From: Theocolax elegans
Lineage: Eukaryota > Arthropoda > Insecta > Hymenoptera > Cerocephalidae
Reading direction: 5' to 3'
Length of the DNA stretch: 64,000 bases
Assembly: GCA_026168455.1 (NCBI GenBank)
Contig: CM047426.1
Coordinates: 81,867,986 to 81,931,985 of the forward strand
The notes beneath the pieces were generated by a model. It did not search any database, had not been told where the DNA came from, and saw only the letters and a list, made by a program, of their open reading frames with translations. Position numbers and translations under genes: made by a program. Below, piece after piece: positions 26,215 through 37,971 of the stretch; within the stretch, counting starts at the first letter, position 1; every line of letters starts with the position of its first letter.

Positions 26215-26940
26215 ATGGACTTGCCCGACGATTGGGAATCTATGTCTCAGTCGCAGCAAACTGCTTTTCTTTTTAAAAGCTCTAAGGCTGATAATGATTT
26301 TATCAAAGACAAATTGGAAAAGATCGATAGAAATTTTGAATTAAATAATGCTCGTGTTACTGCCTTAGAAACTGAAAATGCTGCTTTGCGTGCTGAGATT
26401 CAACAACTCAAGGAAATGTATGTTAGTGTTACTCCTAGTACGCAAATTAAGGTTACAGGCATACCGTTATCATGCCAGGTACCTCTTGATGAATTGGCTA
26501 AAAGCATACTACAGCTTTTGAAACTTGATCGGTTGCTCAATGACATTCTTGAGATTCGTTCTTTTAATTTTTCATCCAATCGTGCTGCTACAACCTCAAG
26601 TTTCTCGACTCAGAATGCTGATAATTCGACGAAGTCTTTTATAATTAGATTTAAATCTGCAGAGACTCGTAACTTTGTTCTGGAGACCAAGCGCAAATTC
26701 GGTGTTATCACGTTTGGTAAAATTGTTAATAACTCAGGTAATCTCGCTAGCAAACATATTAGTCTATATGAAATGTTACCCCCCACTATTCATGATTTGC
26801 GTCTACTCGCCAAAAGCAAACTCGAGCCGTTAAATTATAAGTACATTTGGACTCGTGAAGGTAAACTTTATGTTCGCAAGGATGATAAATCTGAACGTAC
26901 CCAAATCATCACTTCGGCTGATCTCGATAAGTTATCATGA
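26215..26940 (+). CDS. LINE ORF1 protein (coiled coil plus FP25K-like C-terminal domain)
   Basis: This 241-residue protein starts at the first ATG (MDLPDDWESM). The frame stays open upstream without an ATG to the 5' end of the element, so the native protein may be longer. Residues about 25-70 form a heptad-rich coiled coil (ALETENAALRAEIQQLKEM), expected to drive trimerisation. The middle (IKVTGIPLSCQ...IIRFKSAETRNFVL) looks like an RNA-binding fold. The C-terminal stretch (SLYEMLPPTIHDLRLLAKSK, then YIWTREGKLYVRKDD) resembles the C-terminal domain shared by insect LINE ORF1 proteins and the baculovirus FP25K family. The role is inferred: an RNA chaperone that packages LINE RNA. It ends in UGA followed by C, and ORF2 follows in the same frame. 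Confidence 0.85.
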   Translation: MDLPDDWESMSQSQQTAFLFKSSKADNDFIKDKLEKIDRNFELNNARVTALETENAALRAEIQQLKEMYVSVTPSTQIKVTGIPLSCQVPLDELAKSILQLLKLDRLLNDILEIRSFNFSSNRAATTSSFSTQNADNSTKSFIIRFKSAETRNFVLETKRKFGVITFGKIVNNSGNLASKHISLYEMLPPTIHDLRLLAKSKLEPLNYKYIWTREGKLYVRKDDKSERTQIITSADLDKLS

Positions 26941-27024
26941 CTGCCTGCCCAACCTTATTGTAATAATTTAAAATCTAGTTGTAATTCTGTTCTACGCGTC
27001 GCTCAAATAAATGCAAATTCTATC

Positions 27025-29841
27025 ATGAATCATCTAGCTGAAATTGAATTTTTTCTCAACACTGAAAATGTCGATGTCTTGTCCATTTCTGAATCTTGGT
27101 TAACTCCCAACCGTCCAAATTCAACCTACAACATACCAAATTATACGCTAGTTCGCAATGATCGTGGTTTAACCTCAATTACTGGTAAAAGGGAATATAT
27201 CCAAGGAGGCGGTGTGGCATGCTACCTGCGTGATGGCATTGGTATTAAAATACTAGAAGCTCCTCAAATTAACTCTATTAATGAAACAGAGTATTTGATT
27301 CTAGAGTTGTCTTTACATAATTCTAAAATTCTTTTTGCCTCTGTATATAGAAGACCAAAGGGTAATGTCCTTAGTAAATTCTTTAATGCTCTGCAGGATC
27401 GCTCACATCTATATAAAAATGTAATTATTGCTGGCGATTTTAATTCAAATTTACTTGTTGATGATTACTACAGTACCCACTTCAAGGAATTAATTTCTGA
27501 AAATTTGTATTATATAGTGCCCTTTAAAGCTACGCATCACAGGGATGAGACTGACACATGGCTTGATGTCATTCTTGTCGATTCAGAGAATAAAATTAGT
27601 TCATCAAAACAGTCTCATAGTCCTTTCATAAACGGACATGACTATATTATTATTGATTTTAAGATATTATCTCAGATTTCTGAACAGAAGATCTATACAT
27701 TTCGTGACTTTTCAAATTTTTCGTCTTCATTATTTGCTAATTCTATTACTTCTGATCTAAATGTAGCGTGTGCTACATCTTTTGAATCACATAATGTCGA
27801 CTCTTATCTTGCTCTTCTCCGTAGTATATTTATTGCTAATCTTGATAAGTATGCACCTTTCACAACCAAACAGGTTCGACAACGTTCTGCTCCTTGGCTT
27901 ACCCCTGAACTTAGGCTTAAATTAAAATCACGTGATCGTTTATATAAAAGAGCTAAAAGGCGCTGTGATCCAGTGTTACTAAATAAATATAAAAATATTC
28001 GAAGACTGCTTAAACATGAGCTTAAGTCAGCACGTGATTCATTTTACGAACAGTCACTTTCTGGTCTCTCTGATCAGTCACAATATTGGCGGTTACTAAG
28101 TAAAATAGGGATCACCAGAGACACATCGAATTCTCCATTGAAGTTCTTTACAGCTAATGAATTAATTCAACATTATTCAGTAGTTAACAGTCGTCACCCG
28201 AGCTGTACCTCTGATCAATTACAAGATATTTTGAGACTGCTTCCTACACATTCTTACCCACTCTTCACATTTGATCCCATATCTTCTGATCAAGTAAAAA
28301 ATGCACTTATTTCTTGTCTTCCTAAGGCTAGAAGTCGTAGTTCAGACGGTCTCTCTTTATCTTATTTTAAGGATGTTTTTGATGTTATCACCCCATCACT
28401 AACTGCTTTATTTAATCTTTCTTTGTCGACAGGTAGATACCCTCATATTTGGAAAGCAGCTTCGATTATTCCCCTTAATAAAATTCCTAAGCCACTGTCA
28501 CCTTCAGACACTAGGCCAATTGCAAATTTACCGCACTTTGCTAAGGTCTTTGATAAGTTGGTAACCCAACAAATCACCTTTCATCTTGAGTCAAACAATA
28601 TTTTATCTCCGTATCAATCTGGGTTTCGTAGTGCGTTCAGTACTCAAACTACCTTGTTGAAGCTTACTGAAGATATACGGTTGGGTATCGATCAAGGGCT
28701 GATTACTCTTCTCATTCTTTTTGATTTTAGGAAAGCCTTCGATACGTTAAATCATTTTGAACTTCTCCGTATGCTCAAGAATCTTAATTTCGCTAATGAT
28801 GTTATCGAGTGGCTTCACTCTTATCTTACCGGGCGTACCCAGGCTGTCATTGATCTTAATGGTGTTTCTTCGCAATATATTAATACTACTTCTGGAGTAC
28901 CTCAGGGATCAACACCTGGACCTATTATTTTCCTTATTTTTATTAATTCGATTTTGAATGAGCTTAAATTTACTAAGGGTCTTCTGTTTGCTGACGATTT
29001 GCAATTGTACCTTCATGTAAAGCCCAGTGAGTGTACCACGGCTATTAATAGGCTTATGCAAGATGGATCTAGGATAGTAAATTGGGCTCTGATGTATGGT
29101 TTAGACCTGAATTACAGCAAAACTAAAGCTATGTTTATTGGTTCACCCCAACAGCTTAGGTTTATAAACTGCGATCAGTTACCGCCCATTATTATTGGTG
29201 GCCATAAGATTGATTTAGTCACTTCTACACGTAATCTAGGCATCATAATGAACGAAAACCTTCAATGGAATTCCCAAGTTTCGAATATTATTACCCGTGT
29301 GCATGGTGTACTCCATAAGTTACGAAATAAGGGAAACTTTCTTTCGTACACCTTCAGAAAGATGCTTGTCACGGCACTAGTATTGCCCCATTTCGATTAC
29401 GCTTCTATCGTCTATATTGATTTGCCTGATTACTTAAATGTTAAGCTTCAACGATTACTAAATACGTGTGTAAGATACATCTTTCGTCTGAGAAAAGATG
29501 CTAGGTTAATGCCGTTTTATGCTAAACTTAATTGGTTATCTGTACATTCTAGACGCCAGTATTTTTTAGGTACTTTAGTATACCAGGTTCTCACTACCAA
29601 GAAACCCGACTATCTATTCGCCTTTTTACCCCCGCCTAACAGTGAACTTCGTCGCTCTGAGCGTACTAAAAATACATGCTTTGAGCGTCCTTTAACCAAT
29701 ACGTGTACCTATAAAAATTCTTTCACTGTTAAGGCGATGGATTTATGGGACTCGTTACCAGCGGAGTTACGTTTAAGCCCTAGTTTAGTTATTTTTAAAA
29801 ACCGATTATATACTCATTTGTTAAATTTTGATTCTTTTTAA
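27025..29841 (+). CDS. LINE ORF2 protein: endonuclease and reverse transcriptase
   Basis: This 938-residue protein carries out target-primed reverse transcription. The N-terminal endonuclease shows SESWLTP (~25), GGGVACYL, SVYRRP, catalytic IIAGDFN (D138, N140), TWLDVILVD and a terminal GHD around 210. Reverse transcriptase blocks are RPIANLPHFAKVFDKL, SGFRSAFSTQTTLL, the first catalytic Asp in FDFRKAFD (D567), SGVPQGSTPGP, the FADD box (D657, D658) and LDLNYSKTK. The C-terminal part has the HFDYA and WDSLPAELR blocks. The usual endonuclease opening (VAQINANSI) lies just upstream of this ATG in the open frame, so the true start is probably upstream of 27025, possibly through the ORF1 stop. 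No frameshift or premature stop is seen. Confidence 0.93.
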   Translation: MNHLAEIEFFLNTENVDVLSISESWLTPNRPNSTYNIPNYTLVRNDRGLTSITGKREYIQGGGVACYLRDGIGIKILEAPQINSINETEYLILELSLHNSKILFASVYRRPKGNVLSKFFNALQDRSHLYKNVIIAGDFNSNLLVDDYYSTHFKELISENLYYIVPFKATHHRDETDTWLDVILVDSENKISSSKQSHSPFINGHDYIIIDFKILSQISEQKIYTFRDFSNFSSSLFANSITSDLNVACATSFESHNVDSYLALLRSIFIANLDKYAPFTTKQVRQRSAPWLTPELRLKLKSRDRLYKRAKRRCDPVLLNKYKNIRRLLKHELKSARDSFYEQSLSGLSDQSQYWRLLSKIGITRDTSNSPLKFFTANELIQHYSVVNSRHPSCTSDQLQDILRLLPTHSYPLFTFDPISSDQVKNALISCLPKARSRSSDGLSLSYFKDVFDVITPSLTALFNLSLSTGRYPHIWKAASIIPLNKIPKPLSPSDTRPIANLPHFAKVFDKLVTQQITFHLESNNILSPYQSGFRSAFSTQTTLLKLTEDIRLGIDQGLITLLILFDFRKAFDTLNHFELLRMLKNLNFANDVIEWLHSYLTGRTQAVIDLNGVSSQYINTTSGVPQGSTPGPIIFLIFINSILNELKFTKGLLFADDLQLYLHVKPSECTTAINRLMQDGSRIVNWALMYGLDLNYSKTKAMFIGSPQQLRFINCDQLPPIIIGGHKIDLVTSTRNLGIIMNENLQWNSQVSNIITRVHGVLHKLRNKGNFLSYTFRKMLVTALVLPHFDYASIVYIDLPDYLNVKLQRLLNTCVRYIFRLRKDARLMPFYAKLNWLSVHSRRQYFLGTLVYQVLTTKKPDYLFAFLPPPNSELRRSERTKNTCFERPLTNTCTYKNSFTVKAMDLWDSLPAELRLSPSLVIFKNRLYTHLLNFDSF

Positions 29842-31484
29842 CCTTTGTTTTTTATATTATTTTGTTTTTTTATATTGTTAATTCTATTGCGCATAAATTG
29901 CTAGTCTGCGACTAAATTGTATTGCATATTTTATAATTTGTACCTAATTTGCATTGTTAAACAATTATGTATAATTTTTTACTTGCCTTAAGGTTGAACT
30001 CAACTTAGGCATTAATAAATACTTTTCAATCAATCTCTTTCTCACTGAAAAATAATAAACTATACAATTGATCTAAAAGGCTCGAAGCTATTATTTCAAT
30101 TATAGTTGCCGCAAGTCAAATTCCTGATGCATCTGCATATAAACAACAATTAAATTAAACTTAATGAAATAAAATTCAAAATTTAATAGATTTCTCTCGT
30201 AATACTGCGATAAAATATAAAATTAAATAAATTTTAATATGTTTTTACTGAATAAGAAATGTAAAATGCTGTATATACCGCACAATGAAATTTTGCACAA
30301 TTCGTAATTAATACTCATTTTTTTTAAAATAAATATAATTAATTGGAGGAAAACCTAGGTGAATTATTAAATTTATTCGTTTAAATAATATATTAAACGT
30401 ATGATATTAATCGATTGAATATATAACGTGAAAAATGAACTTGTTGGGAGTCAGGTTATTTTTTAGCTTCTTTAGGAAAATCAAGTGGATTATATAATTT
30501 TATATAGATTTAACTATGCTGTAGAGATTTAGCAGCGTTCATTGTAAAGTTATAATGACTATGCATGCGCGCAACGCAAAATTAATCCAATTAGCTTATC
30601 GTATCTAGACATAATGCAAATTCTTCCTCTATCAATAAATAAAATAATTTAATCCTTAAACTGGTATAATCACCGTATGCGATATGCGATTTAAATATTT
30701 CAAATATTGTACGCTTGCTTATTTGTACCAAATTGGGTACGCAATATTTATTTTATTAATGCTAGTACATTAATATTCTATGACGCTTGTTAGTGTTTTT
30801 ATATAAAGATGATTGATGTAACAATTATACTAAAGTTGACAAATGTATATATATAGGATAACTAAATAAGTGGTAATGATAATACAGTAAGTTGAAACTA
30901 AAAAAGATGTTAAAAATAATACACGAATAATTGACCCAAGTAAATAAAAAAAATAGTAACTATTACCGAATATTTGTATATATCTTTGGTTATCACATTT
31001 TTCTATACATGTACGTGTATATCTACATACAGATGTACAGGTAGAAGATACGAGAATCGTTACGAGTAGCAACACCTCTATACCCTCTTAATTCCCATGT
31101 TTAGACGCGACTCGTCGATCCGGTAAGGTAAAACTGGCCCGATAAATCCTTAACATTCCTGGTACGTCCAGCGTCCGTTTCTATACATTCTTTACAATCC
31201 GGTCTAGGGTCATCGTCTGCGCCGCACTGCACGTATCGATCGAGAGGCGAACGAACGCGGGGAGCAAAAGCCCGAAGAGGAAAAAGGGACGGACTCTCTC
31301 TCTCTCTCGCTCTTGCTCGCCCGCTCTGTCTCTCTCCCTCTCTTCCCCTGTACACTGTAGAGAAAGAGGGAGAGAGAAGAGACAAAGAGTAACCCGCCGC
31401 GCTCGCGCGTTGGCGGATGGAAGAAAATGACGAGGAGAACCCGAGTCCAGGGAAAACGATATAAAGATATATCGGTGAAAGAGT

Positions 31485-31547
31485 AAGTGAGAGGGAGAGA
31501 GCGAGAGAGAGAGAGAGGGAGAGGGAGAGATAAAGAGAAAGAGAGGG
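31485..31547. repeat. GA-rich tract
   Basis: This is a purine tract of GAGAGG and GAGA words inside a GC-richer island (31085-31640) that could be a promoter-proximal or enhancer sequence. GAGA-type factor binding is possible but unproven. Confidence 0.7.
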
Positions 31548-34488
31548 AATATGTGTCTGCGAGGATAGTAGTTGCAGGCTTCGGCGACAGAAAGATAATA
31601 GGGACGGACGGCTGCAGAGAAACAGAGGGGTCAGCTTAAAACCGTTGACTATCCAAAGCGAATATATTCCCTTGGTCCTTATTTTGGCTTCCTCCTCGTT
31701 TTTGCCAAGGGGACGCGAATTAAAGGTTACTTTTCGAGAAAGAACCCGATTTCAATATCTAATTATAAAGCTCTATTACGAATATCCTTGTTAATCTAAA
31801 GACACCGCGTTAAAAAAAATATAAATACTATGATTTGTCAGTTATTCTATGTATAAAAATCCATTTGCTTTTTCGATAAAGTTCTAATATGTGCATACGT
31901 TGCGTACACGTAATCACGATGTAAATATATTTTTTTATTCCGAGTTTTACACTTGTTACACTTTTTGTAGAGTTAAATCTTGACGTTCGCAAAAAATGGG
32001 AATAAAGAACGTTCCATCGATTTTCATCGGTTATGAAAAAGCTTATTGTTTTTCTATCACCTTTCTTTTTATTGTATAGTGTTGTTTCTTTTTTATGTTA
32101 TGAAATATGTATGCGCAAATATTACAAAAAATACAAATAATTTTCTATTTGACGTATTTGAATCGTTATTTAATGTTCGTTGTAAATACAAATAAATTTG
32201 TCGGAAGTTTATTATTGTTCGTAATCGAGTAGTACTGTTACACCAATTTAATTAACTAATTACTTTTTTACATGCCTAATCACATTGTACGCTATAAAAT
32301 AGCGGGATATTTTTCTACCGATAACCTTTTGTGTGTGAAATGTGTGAACAAATATATTTATGTGTAAATAACCTTTGTTTTCTGTATCTGAAAAATGGCA
32401 CAAATAATTTCCATATAAATGTTACATAAATTGTATGTATAGTTGTTCCGGTACAATCGAAAGAAAACCGACTTCATGTTATATATTTTTATAAAATAAT
32501 ATTCTCCAACGCCACGTGAGAGTGTATTGTGTATTTTCGTTCCAAGAAAATTAATATATAAACTTTGTATTTACATATACAGTTATATAAAATTGTTACC
32601 TTATTAACATTGTGACAATGAATTTAATAAAATACGATAATTTCATTCAACACTCCAAACTCAACTCCCGCAACTGAAAACTTGGAATGCATTAACTTGG
32701 CTAATCCCTAATTTCCTACTAGTTTCAAAATCTCTACAATGTATATAGTGTATAGTTCGCACGTGCGCGCATATATAACCCTTCGGTCGGCGAACTTTCC
32801 CTGCAGTTTGCAAATAAAAAACGACGAAAGGGAACTAAAAAAAAAAACTATCGAATATGTCAGAAGCGAGTTACGGTTGTGCGAGTCTCGCTTGGCCATC
32901 GTCAACACGAGGAGTTTCACGCGTCGCTTGTCCGTCGAGGGTAAGAGTGAGAATCTCTCACAAATTTGGCGAGTGGAGGGAGGGGAGTTTTTGCTTGGAC
33001 TGAAATTTCCGCGTGGCGCGTCGACCCTTCCCCATAAACCTTTTTCACCGACACCTCGTTTCAGCTTCGACGCGCCGTTGCGCATTATCTTTTTCCATAA
33101 GGGAAAGGGGAACCCACCAAGGTGGAGGGGGAGTTTCTCTTTCTCTCTATCTCGTGAGAAGTTTATGATTAAAAGTGTTAATTGCGATGGTATTATATGC
33201 ATTGTGCTGGGGTGCGACGAATTTAAGTAATTAATTAAATAACTTCGAGGGAACGTGGAATATTTTAGTGCGCGTGCGCCACCATTTGAATAAAACATTT
33301 TTATGACTTATTTTCCTGTTTAAAAAAAAAAGCCAAATTTTTTTAACGTTCCTTCGTTATTTTGTGATATCAGAATTCTTCGGTTGATCGTAAAAATGTA
33401 TATTTTTTAATGGTTGCTTTATATAGTAGCATTAACACAGTGTACATATACACGGAGAAGTATTTTTGTATTAAATGGAAATTTTAGTAATATTAATATC
33501 CGACATGCGTATATTAGTTGTTTTAATTATTTTGCAAAAGTAATAAAATATTTATTATATAAAATTTGTAAATTATATTACACGTAACAAAATTTGTTTT
33601 AATATAAAAAACCTATCTATTTCCATTACACGACAGTTGATTGAAATTTGATAACAAAACAAAAGTATTAAAAATACATCGATAAGTTTTATTATAAACT
33701 TAATGAACTTAGTATACGACCATCGATAATCAATCAATTCGTATAAAATGAAAATGTGCGTCTATGCGCACGCAAGGTGAAGCATATACACAATCTAAAG
33801 CTATTCAAAGTAATAAAACCATTATAATACAAGTGAATTACATTATTATTTAATTATATTGTATTGCACAATTCTATTATTAAACCCATGCATTGTTAGT
33901 TATCATAATATTCTATCAGTAATACATAATTATTCTTTAATTAACAGTAAATTATAAAAAGTATAAACGAAAGGAAACATGCAATTTAATCCTCCATTCA
34001 TTCAGATTCCTTTCAATTTATTCATATTATCACGAATATTATAATAAACGTTTAAATTAAAGTAAATCTATATCTTAATTTGACACAAATTTATTTTGAA
34101 TCAACGGCAATTGGTAAGAAATGCGCGTAAATTAAACACAAGTTATAAATATTAAAATATTGAAATTTGATTTAAGGTTTGCTCTGTGTTATTTCTAATG
34201 TATCGAAATAATCATAGCAACCTTATGTCGAACTAATTTAATAATGTTTCATAAATCCATTAATCAGTTCCGATCTCTCGAACTTATAAGCACGCAAAAA
34301 AAACCCCGAGTTTTTGCAACTATCGTGGTGTATATATTTTCCTGTAATTCTTCGACTATAAATATATGTAACACGTTAATCAGTCAATTATTATTAATGA
34401 CTATAATTAATTCGGTCGAGTATGCGCGACAGGCAAACCCCTGCACTATAAAATCTATAAATTATGCGGCAATTTAAATTAAAAGCAC

Positions 34489-34513
34489 GAAAAGCTCTGT
34501 ACGAGAGCTTTTC
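34489..34513. repeat. Short perfect inverted repeat
   Basis: Arms of 10 bases (GAAAAGCTCT and its complement) flank a 5-base loop. No coding context is present. Confidence 0.8.
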
Positions 34514-36945
34514 AGAAAAGAGGCTGCTTTTTGAAAATTACAGCAGAACGCACTACCTATTTCGCTTTTTTTTCCTTTTTTCGTTAAATAAATAACGCGT
34601 CGTGGAGTGCGTGAGTGTCATTAAAATTACGCACGTGACCCAACCAGAGCATCGCCACTCGTCCTACCCACTTGTCCTAATCCATTATTTTTTAACGCTC
34701 GGCATGGCTAGACCCTTTACCACCTCCGCTACTACTTTACGTTTTTTATCTCTTCTACGTCTCCCTACACCCCTCCGATTACATGTATAATCCTTCTCTG
34801 GTGTATGTCGTACGAGCACTTTCAATGCTCTCAACTTCATCTCCTAATTACAATACCGAGTAGATAATTAGGATCTTGTACTTGTAAATCTTTCTTTTTT
34901 AATAATTTTAGGCAAAAATTATTTACTAATTCAACTATACTATTCTTTTTTTTATTTTTATAATTCATCGACATCATACATTTATTATTTAAGAGTACAA
35001 ATTTTTCTACGTATCAAATGTGCGCTGATAATTGTACACGAAACACAATAATGAAACGGTTTCATTTAAAATATAAGTAGACAGTAAATACTGCAGAGAT
35101 TACAAGTGAATATTATTATAATACGAGGATTTTATTTTTTCACACGATAAACATACCGATAATTTAACGTGAAGCGTTAACTTTATTATGATTTATATCA
35201 ATGCAAATATACGAAATAAAACAAAAAAAGCTTTAATTAAACGCTAGACTTCATTTTTTTATCAAGATTTACCACAGGCCACGTCATTTAGGTATCTAAT
35301 ATGGTTTACTGAAAAAATATCGTGCTATTTATCTTTATTTAACCCACTTTTCGTACATGTTATTGCATTTAAATTAATGTGCATTCGGTATGTACACATT
35401 ATATACTGTTAATTATTGGTGTGTGATTTAACGTCATGGGACATGCTTGCACAATTCCTATGTAAACTCGATATTACAATAAGATCTTATAAATAGAATC
35501 TGTTAAATAATTAACAATCAGTTTTTCAATTAAGCACTCAATGTATTTAATTTACTTTTTTAATTTACTTCTTATATTCAGTTGAAACATTTTTACGCGA
35601 AACTGACGAAAATTAGTAAATTTGCAAGAAAATATATCCACATGCAATAACATTAAATTAAACGAGAGAACATAACCAAATCGAGTCTTTTCACTTGACG
35701 CAACAAAGAAATATAAACAGCAACAAAAACAGTCAACAACTCTTGAACGAAATTAAATAACGGAAAGCTCGGTTGTACCAGTGCAAACAACGTGGTCATT
35801 AAAGTGAAATTCAACCCTTGTTTCGAATGGAACGTCGCCCTCGAAAAAAAGTAGCGCTCGACCAGAACACCTCTACAAAAATCGCAGTATCTCTTAACGT
35901 CACCAATTTACTCTATACCAAAATCTCTCCTTACCCTTTCCACGAATTTTCTCTGGTATGCACACCTCAATTTTCGGAAAATACGCACATCTGTCTCTAG
36001 AGGACATTTCGCGGAAATCCGCAGTAGTCGAAACGTCGGTAAACCACAGCTAATGAACGAGTCTCGCTCGCTCGCTCGCTATTTTCTCGTTCTCTTCGCG
36101 CAGACTTTTATCGTCAGTTGCGATAAAGCCGTCATATATACCTACCCGACGGCTTTTACGAGCCAACCCCTTCCCCTTCCTTACCCCTTAGTACAAAAAG
36201 AGTGAGAGAGCGAGAGAGAAAGACTCGAAGAAGGTATACCTAACTTCCCCGAGAGAGGCTTTTACGCGCGCTTGGCTGACACTTCCGTCGATTAAAGCGT
36301 AGGGGTCATCATTTCGGCTTGTTAGTCGAATGTACGCGCTTGGAAAATTACCCTTTTTCTCTTCGAAAGCGACGTTCTTCATGAATTTTTGGAACTAAGT
36401 GCTATGACAAGCATCAAAGTTACAATATACGTTGACGTTTATCTCGCATTTTCTTTATTAGTTGCGCGCTTTGAATGTCGTATAAGTCAAGTACCCTGAT
36501 GGGTTCAGATACTAAAGTTTTCTTATTTAGCTGATGAGTATATTTGTAGAGATGTTTTTCTCAAACAAAGTATTTTTCTTTCACTCTTGTATAATTAACC
36601 TTTATAATTCAGTTACGTTATTTACTGCTGTATATTTATTTTTAATATATCTAATACCTCGTGTACACATTTACATTATATGTATACAAAGAAACAACTA
36701 ATTTTAATAATTATACTGCAGCATTTATTTTCTTTCAAATAAAATTAATTCAATAACAGGATAATGTATGGAAAGTTATAATTAATGAAAATTATATATT
36801 TATTTATCACTAAAAAGAGAATAAATAAGTAAAGTCGATGATGTTCGTAATACCCATGGAAAAGATGGATTTAAAAAAATATTTTCAATTCACAGGACGT
36901 TTAATTTTCATACCCGTAGAAGAAGGGTATAAGTGAGAAGTAGAC

Positions 36946-36973
36946 GAAGAAGAAGAAGAAGAAGAAGAAGAAG
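36946..36973. repeat. GAA microsatellite
   Basis: This is a run of about nine GAA triplets. The poly-Leu reading on the minus strand comes from it. Confidence 0.9.
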
Positions 36974-37174
36974 ACCCAAGAGATGATTAATTCCCGCGTA
37001 TAAAGCTGCACCACTTGTAACGTAATCATGCCGTATTTCACTTTTTGCAATTTTCGCGTCTCCATAAATTTGCCGTCTACGTTTACGCGACACTAAATAA
37101 CGTTTGACACAAACTGCTAATAATCCAGTAAATATTAGTATCACGCAAGAAGCAGCAACTTGATTGCATAATCG

Positions 37175-37195
37175 ATATATATATATATATATATA
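37175..37195. repeat. AT microsatellite
   Basis: This is an uninterrupted alternating AT run. Confidence 0.9.
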
Positions 37196-37954
37196 CATGT
37201 ACCTCCCCTCCGAAGCATCTCTTTTCGTGCGCGCGGACGAGCACGAAATAAGAAGACGAGCGAACGTCGTCGTTGTACGTCTACCTCTTAGAAAGAAGGA
37301 CCTAAAGAAACCCGTACCACTGATTTTTCCCCAAGACCCTTCTTGGGCAGCGGAAAAAAAGACAATTGCAAGGGATGCCTCCTTGATTCGTGTGTACAGG
37401 ATGGCCCAGATCGATCGTTGAACACGTATACGTTACTCACTCACGTACAGGCACGCGATTCCGCTAGGGAAAACAAAAGCCTGTACCGACGATTCACTTG
37501 ATCAAGCTTCTTCGTTTCGCTTTATTCTCATTGTTTTTGCTTGGGGAATTATCAAGCTAATACACCGTATAAATGTGTATATGTACTAGTCACCGATAAT
37601 CTCCTACAATCGTGAAAAGATGACGTTAACTGCTAATACTCTGCTCTCGAGTGAAGCGAGAAACGTCTTTTGCGCGGTTTACTCTTTCTAAATATTTTTT
37701 CGTATCATACCAAAACAGACGTGTTGACACTCATTTTACGTTATAAACAATAATGCATTCAATTAAAATTGCAATTTAATAATGTTGCTATTGGCCCGCA
37801 CTCTGTTATTGGTAGTAAAAACGTTATTACAAAAGTTGTTGATGTAAACACAATGTTGCGTCGTAAATTTTCTTACAAAATTTGCATTTCTTACCCAATG
37901 TATAGATACCATACCCAATCAATGAAAATGTCGATATAAACGAGCTAAGTCGAA

Positions 37955-37971
37955 CACTCACCTGAAACATA
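37955..37971 (-). promoter_or_regulatory. Candidate recursive splice site (ratchet point)
   Basis: On the minus strand a pyrimidine-rich tract (TTTTTCTTTTATG) leads into TTTCAG immediately followed by GTGAGTG: a strong acceptor abutting a strong donor with no exon between. This is the layout of recursive splice sites known from very long Drosophila introns. It is on the same strand as Sema-1a and would lie inside its long first coding intron. Whether it is used is inference. Confidence 0.45.

Larger units (their letters stand above)
26032..30032 (+). mobile_element. CR1-group non-LTR retrotransposon, nearly intact
   Basis: This ~4.0-kb element carries ORF1 (26215-26940), ORF2 (27025-29841) and a short 3' tail with AATAAATA and TTTTCAATC. 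ORF2 has an apurinic-type endonuclease followed by reverse transcriptase, without RNase H. Motifs such as the LPHFDYA block after the palm and the C-terminal WDSLPAELRLSPSLVIFKNR are typical of the CR1/L2/Kiri group. ATCTCTTTCTC occurs at 26021-26031 and again at 30033-30043 and is the likely target duplication, though its position is uncertain because the 5' side is a CT microsatellite. Both ORFs are intact, so the insertion is young. The ORF1 frame is open back to the 5' boundary, so the copy may be slightly 5'-truncated. It lies antisense to Sema-1a. Confidence 0.9.

Noticed and set aside
28757..28957. 66-codon frame inside LINE ORF2
   Set aside because: It is a shadow frame within the reverse transcriptase coding region.
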